From a virus, in the IMG/VR virus record IMGVR_UViG_3300020156_000039, positions 1 to 47,472 of that record: a stretch of DNA of 47,472 nt; one strand, written 5' to 3'. Below, piece after piece: positions 25,151 through 32,045 of this stretch. Positions within the stretch are counted from its first letter, which is position 1. Each line of letters opens with the position of its first letter. A model generated the notes under the pieces. It searched no databases. It was not told where the DNA came from and saw only the letters and a program-made list of their open reading frames with translations. The position numbers and the translations under genes are program-made.

Positions 25151-26152
25151 TTAGGCGTCCTTGCCTTCCGTCTCGCCGGTGTCGCCGGATTCCTCGCCGG
25201 TCTCGCCTTCGTCGCCATTGGCCACGCCGACTCCCGCCATGAATGCGCCGAAGTCCACGCTGGATAGGTCCGCCTCCGGCTTTTTCGCGGACGCGAAGAC
25301 TTTGGTGTCGCGGGTGGCAAGCCATCCCTTGATCTCGTCGGAATCCAGATCGAAGTCGGTCCCCTCCTGAATGGCAGCGGCGCGCATCTGGTCGATGATT
25401 GCCGCCATCGTCGTGGCCATCCACTTGAAGGAGCCCATGGATTCCAATTCCGGATAGGCTTCCTCCGCGTAGCTCTTGGAGCGAATCGCCTTGAGCACTT
25501 CCGCCTTCGACGGCAGACGAGCGACGAGCGCGGCCGTTGCCGGCGACTCGGAAAGCATCTTGCGGAACTGCTTCCACAGCGTATCAAACGCCGTGGTGTC
25601 CATGCTCTCGCGGGTGGATTCTTCGACGTAATCCGAAACCGTCAGCGGCATTTCCATGGCCGCTTGTGCCAGAGCGTCGGAACCAAGCGCCGGATTCACA
25701 TTGCGCAACTGGCGCAAGGCAACATGCGATGCTTCCTTCTCCGCGACCTTCCACAACCAATCGAGGCCGGACTCGTCGGACTGAATCGCGTCCAACGGGT
25801 GGAGCGGATAAAGCGCAAAGCCTTTCGCGCCGTTGACGTCCTTGCCCGGATTCTGTGGGTCCGGAATCCCACGAACGCCGATGAAGGTGATTGCAACCTT
25901 GACGCCTTCCGTGCGATATTCTTCCGGCCAATCGGCCAACGGCGGAATCGAATCCTCGCCGGTCACATCGATAAGGCCGATTCGGGCGCCGACAACGGGG
26001 AAAGCCTGCGGGAATCCTTCCGTGGCGAAGATGCCGCGAAGTGCCGCGATTGCGTCAGTCGTGGATTCAAAGACCTTCCGATAGTCGCCGAGAACCTTGC
26101 GGGCGTTTGCGTATTCGGCGGATTTGGACGTGATTGCGTTAACCTGAGTCAT
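25151..26152 (-). CDS. Leftward single-gene-unit protein, 333 aa, function unknown
   Basis: ATG at 26152 after AAAGGAAC. Residues 1-70 are helical. Residues 75-130 are a beta-rich part (GVKVAITFIGVRGIPDPQN and GAKGFALYPLHPLDAI). Residues 140-290 are mostly helical. The last 40 are very acidic and Gly-rich (GDEGETGEESGDTGETEG). The gene has its own promoter (26216-26245), operator-like palindrome and terminator, and is transcribed against the early arm, which suggests high and separately controlled expression. An acidic tail is common in ssDNA-binding proteins and in DNA mimics, but I do not recognise the fold. Confidence 0.55.
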   Translation of the reverse strand: MTQVNAITSKSAEYANARKVLGDYRKVFESTTDAIAALRGIFATEGFPQAFPVVGARIGLIDVTGEDSIPPLADWPEEYRTEGVKVAITFIGVRGIPDPQNPGKDVNGAKGFALYPLHPLDAIQSDESGLDWLWKVAEKEASHVALRQLRNVNPALGSDALAQAAMEMPLTVSDYVEESTRESMDTTAFDTLWKQFRKMLSESPATAALVARLPSKAEVLKAIRSKSYAEEAYPELESMGSFKWMATTMAAIIDQMRAAAIQEGTDFDLDSDEIKGWLATRDTKVFASAKKPEADLSSVDFGAFMAGVGVANGDEGETGEESGDTGETEGKDA

Positions 26153-26188
26153 TTTGCTAGTTCCTTTGATTCGTTAGCGGTTTGTTTC

Positions 26189-26208
26189 GTTAAGCGGAAT
26201 TGCTTAAC
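26189..26208. promoter_or_regulatory. Operator-like inverted repeat in the 333-aa gene leader
   Basis: GTTAAGC (26189-26195) and GCTTAAC (26202-26208) are a perfect 7-bp inverted repeat around GGAATT. It lies at the expected start of transcription from the leftward promoter. A near copy of one half with flank (CGTTAGCGG) lies at about 26172-26180. It could be a repressor-binding site or an mRNA hairpin. Confidence 0.55.
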
Positions 26209-26215
26209 TGCCATC

Positions 26216-26245
26216 ATCATGTGGGCCAAACGCTGCCGAAGTCAA
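26216..26245 (-). promoter_or_regulatory. Leftward sigma-70-type promoter for the 333-aa gene
   Basis: On the leftward strand TTGACT (26240-26245) is followed after 18 nt by CATGAT (26216-26221). That is 5 of 6 and 4 of 6 consensus bases. Transcription would start near 26209, inside the operator-like repeat. Confidence 0.6.
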
Positions 26246-26649
26246 TCCACAAAATGCATTCGCTGGAAATTATTTCACTTGAGCCGACCGACGGCCATCC
26301 GTGCGCGCTCGTGCGTGTAGGCGCGTCATGTGCGCTCGTGCCATTTCCCGCCGAAACGAGCCGGAGTCCGACCGGCGGTTGTGTTGCCGATTTGTCACAG
26401 GTCGGCCGGTTGGCAGGGGGTTGATTCGTTCGGCGCTGCGCAGGCTGGCATTCGAGAGGCAATCATGCGTTCGCCGGTCACATGGGGTTGAGTCGGCAGT
26501 GGTACGGCCTTGTGCACCAGTAGGGTGGAGTGCAGTAATAATGGGCGTATGTTTCCATACGAAGAATGGACTCATAAAACATGCGAAGGCTATAGTTGAT
26601 TCATCGAATGAACAACTTTTTCTCTTAGGCTATTGATCGTTCTTCCGAT
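26246..26649. other. Divergent intergenic control region
   Basis: About 400 nt between the leftward and rightward early promoters. The left part is GC-rich with a near direct repeat (TGCGCGCTCGTGC near 26299 and TGTGCGCTCGTGCC near 26330) and short palindromes such as GGCCGGTTGGC. The right part from about 26540 is AT-rich. Apart from a weak 31-codon frame I see no gene. Candidate replication origin or switch region. Confidence 0.5.
26541..26636 (+). CDS. Possible 31-aa micro-gene
   Basis: ATG at 26541 with GGAG ten bases upstream opens a 31-codon frame ending TGA at 26634-26636. The product is mildly hydrophobic at its end (NEQLFLLGY). It lies upstream of the main early promoter, so it would need another promoter. 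Weakly supported. Confidence 0.25.
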   Translation: MGVCFHTKNGLIKHAKAIVDSSNEQLFLLGY

Positions 26650-26678
26650 TGACATATAGGCTCATTTCTGCTACACTC
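26650..26678 (+). promoter_or_regulatory. Main early rightward promoter
   Basis: A perfect -35 TTGACA (26650-26655) is followed after 17 nt by TACACT (26673-26678). Transcription should start near 26685, about 35 nt before the first early gene. It needs only host sigma-70 holoenzyme. The -10 region GCTACACT is shared with the promoter at 43822. Confidence 0.88.
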
Positions 26679-26719
26679 TAGGGTACTGATGCACAAGCCC
26701 GAAGGAGGTCGGAGTCAAC

Positions 26720-27187
26720 ATGGAGAGACAACCGCTCAAGCCGTATAGTTCGGCGCTGCTCAAGGAGTTAAGGGAGCTTGCTGAATCAGAGCTTTATCAA
26801 AAGCGTGCACCAAGGGCTGACCTAGTGGGCAAGCGAGTTGGCAGGCTTGTGATTCAGCGAGCTGTTGGTCAGGGCAGTCATCGCCGTGTGAGAGTCCTAG
26901 TGCACTGTGATTGCGGTAATGCCAAGATCATGCTATATGATGGACTCAAAGCAGGCACCAAATCGTGCGGATGCTTAGACGAAGAGCGTAGGCCAGCACT
27001 CAAGAAGCAGCGCATATTCGGTGAGTTGTTGAATCGCACGATTCATAACAGCCGCACCGCGAAGCCGGTGGAGACCGAGACACGTGTTGCTGATGTTGAT
27101 AGCATCGATGTGCCTATGAGTCAGGCTGTTATCGCAACAGAGAATCTCGCCGCAAGCGCAACAGGAGGAAATGATGGAACAGGGTGA
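26720..27187 (+). CDS. First early protein with zinc-binding CxC...CxC domain, 155 aa
   Basis: ATG at 26720 behind a near-perfect GAAGGAGGT. Residues 34-90 carry VGKRVGRLVIQRAVG, then VHCDCGN and TKSCGCL. This four-cysteine domain is common in phage proteins and often found attached to HNH or AP2-type DNA-binding modules. Here it stands alone, without HNH residues. The tail is polar and contains ETETR, a peptide repeated in two nearby frames. As the first gene from a strong host promoter it is a good candidate for host take-over or transcription control. Confidence 0.65.
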   Translation: MERQPLKPYSSALLKELRELAESELYQKRAPRADLVGKRVGRLVIQRAVGQGSHRRVRVLVHCDCGNAKIMLYDGLKAGTKSCGCLDEERRPALKKQRIFGELLNRTIHNSRTAKPVETETRVADVDSIDVPMSQAVIATENLAASATGGNDGTG

Positions 27188-27443
27188 TGACGAAGCGGTC
27201 CCGCTCGTTGACGTGGAAGAACGATTCGCGCAGGCATTCCGCAAGGCTACCGCGCCAGAGCCGGACCCGCAAGAGCAGATGATGCGAGGAATCATTGCGA
27301 GCTTGCTATCCGAAGCTCCGCACTTGCGAGGTAGTAGTGAGCAGGAGCGATCGGGAGTCGAGAACAAAATGCTCGCTGCCTTCAAACAAGTGCAGTCACG
27401 AATTTCCCACAGTCGAGACTCGCCGGATGACGACCAATTATAA
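27174..27443 (+). CDS. Hypothetical acidic early protein, 89 aa
   Basis: AGGAGG at 27163-27168 fits the ATG at 27174 (5-nt gap) better than the one at 27171 (2-nt gap). It overlaps the previous gene by 14 nt. The product is helical and acidic at both ends (EQGDDEAVPLVDVEERF and SRDSPDDDQL). Family not recognised. Confidence 0.6.
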   Translation: MEQGDDEAVPLVDVEERFAQAFRKATAPEPDPQEQMMRGIIASLLSEAPHLRGSSEQERSGVENKMLAAFKQVQSRISHSRDSPDDDQL

Positions 27444-27528
27444 GGAACGCGCGCACGCGGAAAGGAGTCATTTGACTCGCCCGCATTGCGAAGCGATGGA
27501 AACCGAGACCCGCTGCGTCAGCTACTAA
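27427..27528 (+). CDS. Possible 33-aa early micro-gene
   Basis: ATG at 27427 overlaps the end of the preceding gene and opens 33 codons to TAA at 27526-27528. AAAGGAG at 27460 could also serve an 18-codon form starting with TTG at 27472. The product holds EAMETETR, shared in pattern with the 155-aa and 225-aa proteins. This conservation across neighbours is the main support. Confidence 0.35.
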   Translation: MTTNYKERAHAERSHLTRPHCEAMETETRCVSY

Positions 27529-27574
27529 CGCACGGTAACATACCGATGCTAACACAACCAATGGAGTTAATCAC

Positions 27575-27871
27575 ATGACACAAAAATGGAATCATCGCGA
27601 TATCCGCGACTACTGCATTTTGAGCTATTTCAAGATTGACAGTGAGAATCGATGGGCACCAACGCCTATGTCCATTGATGATGAATGGGATATGGTGCGG
27701 ATTCAATCGCGGAATCCAATGTCGCTAGTTCAGCTTGAATTTCTCAATACGGATGAAGAGCAAGAGCGATTCAAGCGAACAGTACAGCTTCTCGAACAAG
27801 CTTACGCGATGGCTGTCATTGACACGAAAAAAGCGATTCGAGAGGCTCTCGGTATAAAGGACCCGCGTTAA
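27575..27871 (+). CDS. Hypothetical early protein, 98 aa
   Basis: ATG at 27575 with TGGAGT upstream. Mixed beta then helix: N-terminal YCILSYFKIDSENRW, C-terminal helix RFKRTVQLLEQAYAMAVIDT. Soluble, with no recognised domain. The stop is followed by 39 nt to the next gene. Confidence 0.65.
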   Translation: MTQKWNHRDIRDYCILSYFKIDSENRWAPTPMSIDDEWDMVRIQSRNPMSLVQLEFLNTDEEQERFKRTVQLLEQAYAMAVIDTKKAIREALGIKDPR

Positions 27872-27910
27872 GCGGTCCCGCACCTGAAACACAACAGAAG
27901 GAATCAGCAA

Positions 27911-28588
27911 ATGACTATCGCCAGAATCAATCAGTGCATCGAATGCAACAACACGCTCACAGTTAACGGCCGTTGCTGGAATGCCGCGTGCAGGCTAGCT
28001 GGAATCGATCAAGGCAAAGCCGTTCGCGCTCACTTAAAATCATATCCGCCAAGCGAAGCGAGGGAGACCGAAACCCAAACCAAAGAAGTTAATGACTCCA
28101 ATGTTTCGCAGATCGGCGAGCGCGTTCGATTGCAATTGCGGGACAAGCAGCGAGTCGTTGATATGCACGAAGGCGAACCGCTCACCTTGCGGGAGGCGAT
28201 TGGGGTGAGGCGTGGAGTCGCGCAGGAACAGCTTGTGTTCTCATTCAATCGACGGCCCTCCGACTATGAGATGCAGGTGCTTCAGTTCCTGACTCATATG
28301 TTCCTGCGTGGCTACAACGATGCTGATTTGCGCGCTCAACATGAGGCGGAGCAGGAGCAAGCGAAAGAAGCGGAGTCGTCGCCGGATGTTGACGATATCA
28401 TGTATGCTTTGAAGAAGGCGTACACACTTGGCATCACTGTGAATCGTTACAGCGTGCAGTTTCGCGACCAGATCGTGCGCATGTATCCCGAACTTGAATC
28501 GTTTGCACCGGCGCTACTTAATAGTTTAGTTCAAAAGGTCACAGGGTTAACGCTAGAGCAGCACTTCTACAACCTCCAGCCACGCTAA
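27911..28588 (+). CDS. Early protein with N-terminal zinc ribbon, 225 aa
   Basis: ATG at 27911 after AAGGAATCAGCAA. Residues 9-27 have CIECNNTLTVNGRCWNAAC, a compact four-Cys (CxxC...CxxxxC) zinc-ribbon-like unit. The rest is helical, with an acidic region near 150-165. It also carries the repeated SEARETETQ peptide near residue 50. Zinc ribbons of this type bind nucleic acid or protein. A role in regulation is possible but unproven. Confidence 0.6.
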   Translation: MTIARINQCIECNNTLTVNGRCWNAACRLAGIDQGKAVRAHLKSYPPSEARETETQTKEVNDSNVSQIGERVRLQLRDKQRVVDMHEGEPLTLREAIGVRRGVAQEQLVFSFNRRPSDYEMQVLQFLTHMFLRGYNDADLRAQHEAEQEQAKEAESSPDVDDIMYALKKAYTLGITVNRYSVQFRDQIVRMYPELESFAPALLNSLVQKVTGLTLEQHFYNLQPR

Positions 28589-28600
28589 GGAATCAATAAA

Positions 28601-29881
28601 ATGTTGCAATTGCATAAAAACGTAGAGCGCCTGCTCTCACATGGATTCAAACCAGCGTGGGAACCGACTGGGCAGATGATTGACGCCATGACTCAACTCG
28701 TTCGAGAAGCGCATGGCATCGACGACTGCATCACCATTCCGGGCTTGCCGAATTTCATGCCGCCGCTGATTCCTGAAGATGCGAACTGGCTTGAACTCGT
28801 TCATGAAGTAGCCCACGTTTCATTCCTCGGCCTGATCGCAGATGTATGGACTCAACTCCTGATCGCAAAGCGAGACGCAAAGGAGAAGCCGCTCTATCTT
28901 TTCTGGGACGATGATATCCCAAAGCCGACTCGACTAACGTCTCTTGCATGGCTCCTTACGTGTGAGAGCTGGCCGATGCCGAATCATCGAGACGGCGCAA
29001 ACCTACCAATGTTCCCGCCACAGCCGTTCCTGCTCCCGCAATCAACACCCTATGGATTCGCAGGTACATCACCTCGCAATTACGCATGTGGTGAGAATCG
29101 AGTAGTCCCTGCAAATCGTTCCCTCAACTCGTTGTTCGGCGAGGTTCTGAACCGTGGTGATCGGGAGAACATGAATCAAGTCGAAGGCTTCGCTCCTGTC
29201 TACCGCCCGCCGATGAAAACGGCAACTGTTGTTGGATTCCACCTGCGCGACGACTTCGAACATCGATACAGCCAGTCGGAGAAGTGGCCACGAGTTACGA
29301 ATCGTCTCATCGATCATGGTCTTGCCTCGCATGAGATCTTCGACTCCTATATCTACCTAAACGAACTCCACGCGTTACGTGCCAGTGTGATGGAGCGACT
29401 TCTGACTCAACCGGGCATGCCCACACACCGCTCAACACTACACACACCGCCGGGCATGTCGATTCGCAACTGGTCCATCAACGGTATTATCGCAAAGCCG
29501 CTGGCACATGGGTCGAAACTGCAATGGACTCCTGACGGCGATCCGCTAAAACTCGAACACGGCGCGACACTCAAAACCGTACCAACTGCGGCGCCAAGAG
29601 TCTGGTTCGGATTCACTAGCCTCGGTCCACAATATGAAGAGAGTGCCGACGGACTCCGAGAAACCGCAAGCGAACGTTGGGTCGCCGCCTACTTGAAACA
29701 CCGAGAGTTCGCCATTCGCATGTTGTTCTCTCCCGAATCAATCGATCGAGAGCAACTGCTCCATGAAGCGTCCGCCGAGCGAGCGAAGCGACTCGAGAGG
29801 GCTGGACGCTTGAAGAAACAAACTGCTGCAGCTGTCGGATTCGCTGCTGCTTTCGCTAACATCGTGAAGAAGGAAAATTGA
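28601..29881 (+). CDS. Hypothetical early protein, 426 aa
   Basis: ATG at 28601 after AAGGAATCAATAAA. N-terminal 95 residues helical, with WLELVHEVAHVSFLGLIADV. The middle is Pro/Trp/Asn-rich without long helices (PNHRDGANLPMFPPQPFLLP). The last 80 residues are helical and Arg/Glu/Ala-rich (SAERAKRLERAGRLKKQ). HEVAH recalls metalloprotease HExxH but has V-A-H spacing (H-E-V-A-H) that does match HExxH; no third zinc ligand could be assigned, so this may be chance. Followed 3 nt later by the 163-aa gene, so the two are coupled. Confidence 0.6.
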   Translation: MLQLHKNVERLLSHGFKPAWEPTGQMIDAMTQLVREAHGIDDCITIPGLPNFMPPLIPEDANWLELVHEVAHVSFLGLIADVWTQLLIAKRDAKEKPLYLFWDDDIPKPTRLTSLAWLLTCESWPMPNHRDGANLPMFPPQPFLLPQSTPYGFAGTSPRNYACGENRVVPANRSLNSLFGEVLNRGDRENMNQVEGFAPVYRPPMKTATVVGFHLRDDFEHRYSQSEKWPRVTNRLIDHGLASHEIFDSYIYLNELHALRASVMERLLTQPGMPTHRSTLHTPPGMSIRNWSINGIIAKPLAHGSKLQWTPDGDPLKLEHGATLKTVPTAAPRVWFGFTSLGPQYEESADGLRETASERWVAAYLKHREFAIRMLFSPESIDREQLLHEASAERAKRLERAGRLKKQTAAAVGFAAAFANIVKKEN

Positions 29882-29884
29882 GTC

Positions 29885-30376
29885 ATGGCAGGTAAGCGAA
29901 TGAAACTGAAGATGGATATGCCGATCTTCTCCATGAGTCCAGTCGACCGCAAAGTCCTCGGCAACTGGGCGCTCGTGATCGACATGGAGGCGTTACAGAC
30001 TGCGCTCAAGAAGGAGATTCAAACAGCAACCGCACAAACAGTCTGGTTCGATTTCGTTGACCATCGGCAGGTTGGATCGGTTGTTGAGATTGTGAATCAG
30101 ATGATCCTCGGCCTACCTCTCCTGCTCCGCACGCGCAAGGGAGAGTTTGCGTTTCATGGATTCCCGATCGATGGAGTCCGCGAAGCAACAGTGAATGACG
30201 CGGCACAATCAACAATCGATCCCGGCTTGTGGCTCTTGATGATTCTCAACACGTGGCGATCGATGATCACGCAGTTGAGCGGTCCCGCCATTGGATTCGA
30301 TTTCAACATCACGATCGCCGGCATTGTAGCTACATGCTTGCGTCTCGGAGTCGACGTGCAGTTTGAAAGCGCCTGA
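29885..30376 (+). CDS. Hypothetical early protein, 163 aa
   Basis: ATG at 29885, with GAGTC just before it, 3 nt after the preceding stop. Mixed alpha/beta with hydrophobic C-terminal segments (LWLLMILNTWRSMITQL and FNITIAGIVATCLRLGV) that may touch a membrane. Family not recognised. Last gene of the first early unit, before an inverted repeat and a new promoter. Confidence 0.6.
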   Translation: MAGKRMKLKMDMPIFSMSPVDRKVLGNWALVIDMEALQTALKKEIQTATAQTVWFDFVDHRQVGSVVEIVNQMILGLPLLLRTRKGEFAFHGFPIDGVREATVNDAAQSTIDPGLWLLMILNTWRSMITQLSGPAIGFDFNITIAGIVATCLRLGVDVQFESA

Positions 30377-30402
30377 TTCGCTCATTTCAGAATGACGTTG
30401 CT

Positions 30403-30448
30403 GGCGGGAGAAAGTGTGACATTTTTGCAACACTAATTTTCTCCCGCC
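30403..30448. repeat. Inverted repeat between early units
   Basis: GGCGGGAGAAA (30403-30413) and TTTCTCCCGCC (30438-30448) form an 11-bp stem, with an inner GTGT/ACAC. It follows the 163-aa gene and ends 15 nt before the next -35 box. No T-run follows, so it may be a weak terminator, an operator, or both. Confidence 0.65.
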
Positions 30449-30463
30449 GGTTGTAAGAAAGAC

Positions 30464-30492
30464 TTGACACAACCTGCGAAATGTGGTGCAAT
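30464..30492 (+). promoter_or_regulatory. Second early promoter
   Basis: Perfect TTGACA (30464-30469), 17-nt spacer and TGCAAT (30487-30492), with TGG just before it, an extended -10 element. It serves the genes from 30549 on, including the helicase. The leader of about 50 nt contains GGAGTC and GACTC. Confidence 0.75.
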
Positions 30493-30548
30493 GGTCGGTG
30501 CGGGCGAATTGTGCCTAGCGTTACCTTTCCTTATGGAGTCTGACTCAC

Positions 30549-30770
30549 ATGCAAGTTTACAAAGAACATATCGAATTGTTATCGAAGGCTAAACTTTGGC
30601 CTGACTCAATCTGGGCGCAAGCTGCGAAATACGACCTGCTTGAATACCGTTCGCTTTATGAGCTGATTCAGATTACCTCGAAAATCGATGACCTTACTGC
30701 CGACGAGCAGGAAATGATTCGAATCACGAAAGAAGTCTTGGCAGCTTTTGAAAAAGAATGGGAGTTTTAA
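30549..30770 (+). CDS. Hypothetical early protein, 73 aa
   Basis: ATG at 30549 behind ATGGAGTC. Wholly helical and acidic (YSLYELIQITSKIDDL type pattern, AFEKEWEF end). First gene after the second early promoter. No family recognised. Confidence 0.6.
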   Translation: MQVYKEHIELLSKAKLWPDSIWAQAAKYDLLEYRSLYELIQITSKIDDLTADEQEMIRITKEVLAAFEKEWEF

Positions 30771-30772
30771 GC

Positions 30773-30973
30773 ATGTCACCTACCGCACGAATCGTTAAAG
30801 ACCTTCACGTCCACAAGCTAATCACGAAAATGGTGATGACTTATCGTGACGAATCAAACAAGGCCATCGCAATCATTCTGGAAATGAAGTCGGACGAGCA
30901 CATGACTCGTGCTATCCGCACATTGCGCTGGGCATCTCACCGGGGAATCGAAGTTACCTTCCGCCCTGTTTAA
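30773..30973 (+). CDS. Hypothetical early protein, 66 aa
   Basis: The ATG at 30773 comes 2 nt after the previous stop and nine bases after GGGAG. The upstream in-frame ATG at 30758 lacks a ribosome site. Small, basic, with a beta-helix-beta look (VMTYRDESNKAIAIILEM, AIRTLRWASHRGIEVTF), a pattern seen in small nucleic-acid-binding proteins. Confidence 0.55.
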   Translation: MSPTARIVKDLHVHKLITKMVMTYRDESNKAIAIILEMKSDEHMTRAIRTLRWASHRGIEVTFRPV

Positions 30974-31007
30974 CTGACTTAACCTCACTCCCAAAAGGAG
31001 ACTTATC

Positions 31008-32033
31008 ATGACTCTCGTTAACGAAACATTGGCCCAGATACAAGAGCGCGGACTCGACAAGATTCGTTGCTGCCTGACTGGCGCGCCCTATGCCACGCTT
31101 GAGGCTGGCGAAATTCTGATTGCCTTGCAAGGCGAAGTCGAAGCTGACTCCAAGATCACGCAAGAACGACTCATTGACACTTGGGAATTGCGTGCGCTCA
31201 CGTTCAATTCGCAGGTTCTTCCATCGCTGCGTGGGATTCGTGAGAAAGCTCTCGTGCCTATGCTCAATGCTGGCGCGACCGGGCAAGTTAAGGTTCTGAC
31301 CTACATGCTGACTCGCTTGTTCTATCCGCACATTGGCGCTGAACCATTGCCGTCGGATCAAGCGAAGGATCGCATGTTGTTTGCGATTCATATGTACGAT
31401 ACGGCGATGACATGGGATGCTATGCAGACCGCCGCGTATGTGCAGAAACTCGCAGTCATTGACTCGTACTGCTCGATGCCTTACTGGCACACGCTATGGG
31501 CATTTGACTCGGCATTCTCTAAACTCGGACTCGCTAAGTCGCCGCGTAAGGTACAAGATACCTTTGCCGACCCGCTCCGGATTACGGAAGATGTGACTCT
31601 GATTGATGCTGTCATCACCTATCTGTACGAGTTGATGATATACGTAACGGAGCGCGATGGAGTCGCTGGCAAGTCTGGTTCGAAGCTGGCGCAAGCCATT
31701 ATGGCCATGACTGCCGAGCATCTGCCGAAGATTGTGATTCCGCATTTCCAAAAAACTCTGTCGGAAGCTGACCGCATCCGGCTTGAGAACCGCCGTCGTA
31801 TGGAATCGCGTACGGAATTGCGCGTTGCTCACTCGGCCATTCACGGTAAAAAGACTCCGATTAACTACCATGAAAATGGCGCATGGCAAATGGCGCAAGA
31901 GTTGCGTCGGAATATGAAGGCGAAAACGGAGTCGCAGCCGAAGCCTAAATCTGAAACTAAAAAGCGCGAGAGCAAAACGCAGATCGATCCGCGATTCGCG
32001 GCAGCGTTCAATGCCCTCGTTCTCAAGAAGTAA
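31008..32033 (+). CDS. Hypothetical protein before the helicase, 341 aa
   Basis: ATG at 31008 behind AAAAGGAG. All-helical with many Trp and Met residues (YLYELMIYVTERDGV, AMTAEHLPKIVIPHFQ). The C-terminal 40 residues are highly basic (KPKSETKKRESK), which suggests nucleic acid contact. Twelve bases before the helicase gene, so likely a partner in replication. I do not recognise the family. Confidence 0.6.
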   Translation: MTLVNETLAQIQERGLDKIRCCLTGAPYATLEAGEILIALQGEVEADSKITQERLIDTWELRALTFNSQVLPSLRGIREKALVPMLNAGATGQVKVLTYMLTRLFYPHIGAEPLPSDQAKDRMLFAIHMYDTAMTWDAMQTAAYVQKLAVIDSYCSMPYWHTLWAFDSAFSKLGLAKSPRKVQDTFADPLRITEDVTLIDAVITYLYELMIYVTERDGVAGKSGSKLAQAIMAMTAEHLPKIVIPHFQKTLSEADRIRLENRRRMESRTELRVAHSAIHGKKTPINYHENGAWQMAQELRRNMKAKTESQPKPKSETKKRESKTQIDPRFAAAFNALVLKK

Positions 32034-32045
32034 GGAGTCACAATT

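Noticed and set aside
26301-26636. 111-codon rightward frame in the divergent region
   Set aside because: Very Arg-rich, starts with a non-ATG codon without ribosome site. Only its last 31 codons (from 26541) look plausible.
28601-29881. Metalloprotease call for the 426-aa protein from HEVAH
   Set aside because: A five-residue HExxH match occurs often by chance and no further zinc ligand or fold support was found.
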